64,000 bases of DNA from Yonghaparkia sp. Root332 (GTDB lineage Bacteria; Actinomycetota; Actinomycetes; Actinomycetales; Microbacteriaceae): contig NZ_LMCX01000001.1 of the NCBI RefSeq assembly GCF_001425665.1, positions 558,001 through 622,000 of the forward strand, written 5' to 3'. Position numbers and translations under genes: made by a program. This document shows positions 63,917 through 64,000 of the stretch, one piece after another (positions within the stretch are counted from its first letter, which is position 1; each line of letters starts with the position of its first letter). The notes below the pieces were generated by a model, which had not been told where the DNA came from, searched no databases, and saw only the letters and a list, made by a program, of their open reading frames with translations.

Positions 63917-64000
63917 CGCGACGCTAAGCACGCTTGCTGGATGCTCGCCGCGGGTTCGATGCCGATTGACTGACCGTCTGCTCCCGGTTCGGCGGGTCGC
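63917..64000. other. Upstream region of crtY at the window edge
   Basis: 84 bases with no coding evidence; presumably the crtY promoter region. The next gene upstream is not visible. Confidence 0.4.

Overview
The window is a high-GC, densely packed chromosomal segment centred on the replication origin of a Gram-positive actinobacterium. The family is most likely Microbacteriaceae. The gene order supports this: rpmH-rnpA-yidD-yidC-jag-rsmG-parA-parB on one side of dnaA-dnaN-recF-dciA-gyrB-gyrA-DUF3566-tRNA-Ile-tRNA-Ala, followed by crgA, sortase, pabA, pknB, pknA, pbpA, rodA/ftsW, pstP, fhaB, fhaA and tRNA-Leu. This is the conserved actinobacterial origin neighbourhood. The crtY-blh pair and many leaderless-looking starts also fit. 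The genus was not determined.

Layout. 1-7.2 kb: end of a 2-oxoacid dehydrogenase E1 alpha gene, hisC, small membrane proteins, a WXG100-like/hydrolase pair, a low-molecular-weight tyrosine phosphatase overlapping purB. 7.2-12.4 kb, minus strand: dnaB, the rpsF-ssb-rpsR-rplI operon with a leader RNA fold, and cca. 12.4-20.1 kb, plus strand: DUF6049 protein and murJ, trxB-trxA behind a SigR/SigH-type promoter, an aminotransferase and a D-Ala-D-Ala-ligase-like protein. 20.2-25.2 kb, minus strand: parB-parA, two parS sites, rsmG, jag, yidC, yidD, rnpA, rpmH. 25.4-35.6 kb, plus strand: dnaA, oriC, dnaN, recF, dciA, gyrB, gyrA, DUF3566 protein, two tRNAs. 35.9-42.4 kb: a secreted phosphoesterase-like protein, a two-component system, and a divergent four-gene redox operon (two small exported or anchored proteins, ApbE flavin transferase, and a ferric-reductase-like protein fused to a 2Fe-2S ferredoxin reductase). 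42.5-55.6 kb: cyclophilin, rhomboid protease, crgA, sortase E, pabA and the seven-gene Ser/Thr kinase and cell-shape operon.

55.8-59.0 kb is the one clearly accessory region. An island bracketed by 86-bp direct repeats, each a copy of the tRNA-Leu terminator region, carries the C-terminal end of a polymorphic toxin (Hint peptidase domain plus an RNase Sa/N1-type nuclease), a barstar-family immunity protein, and three more small genes. Its base composition drops sharply at the Hint/nuclease boundary. 59.2-64 kb: membrane protein, YaeQ, GNAT, EamA exporter, and a crtY-blh operon for beta-carotene and retinal synthesis, which implies a rhodopsin elsewhere in the genome.

The strongest candidates for something new are the ApbE redox operon with a miniature SGATAT-bearing exported protein, the repeat-bracketed toxin island, and the predicted S6:S18-type leader that covers the rpsF ribosome binding site.
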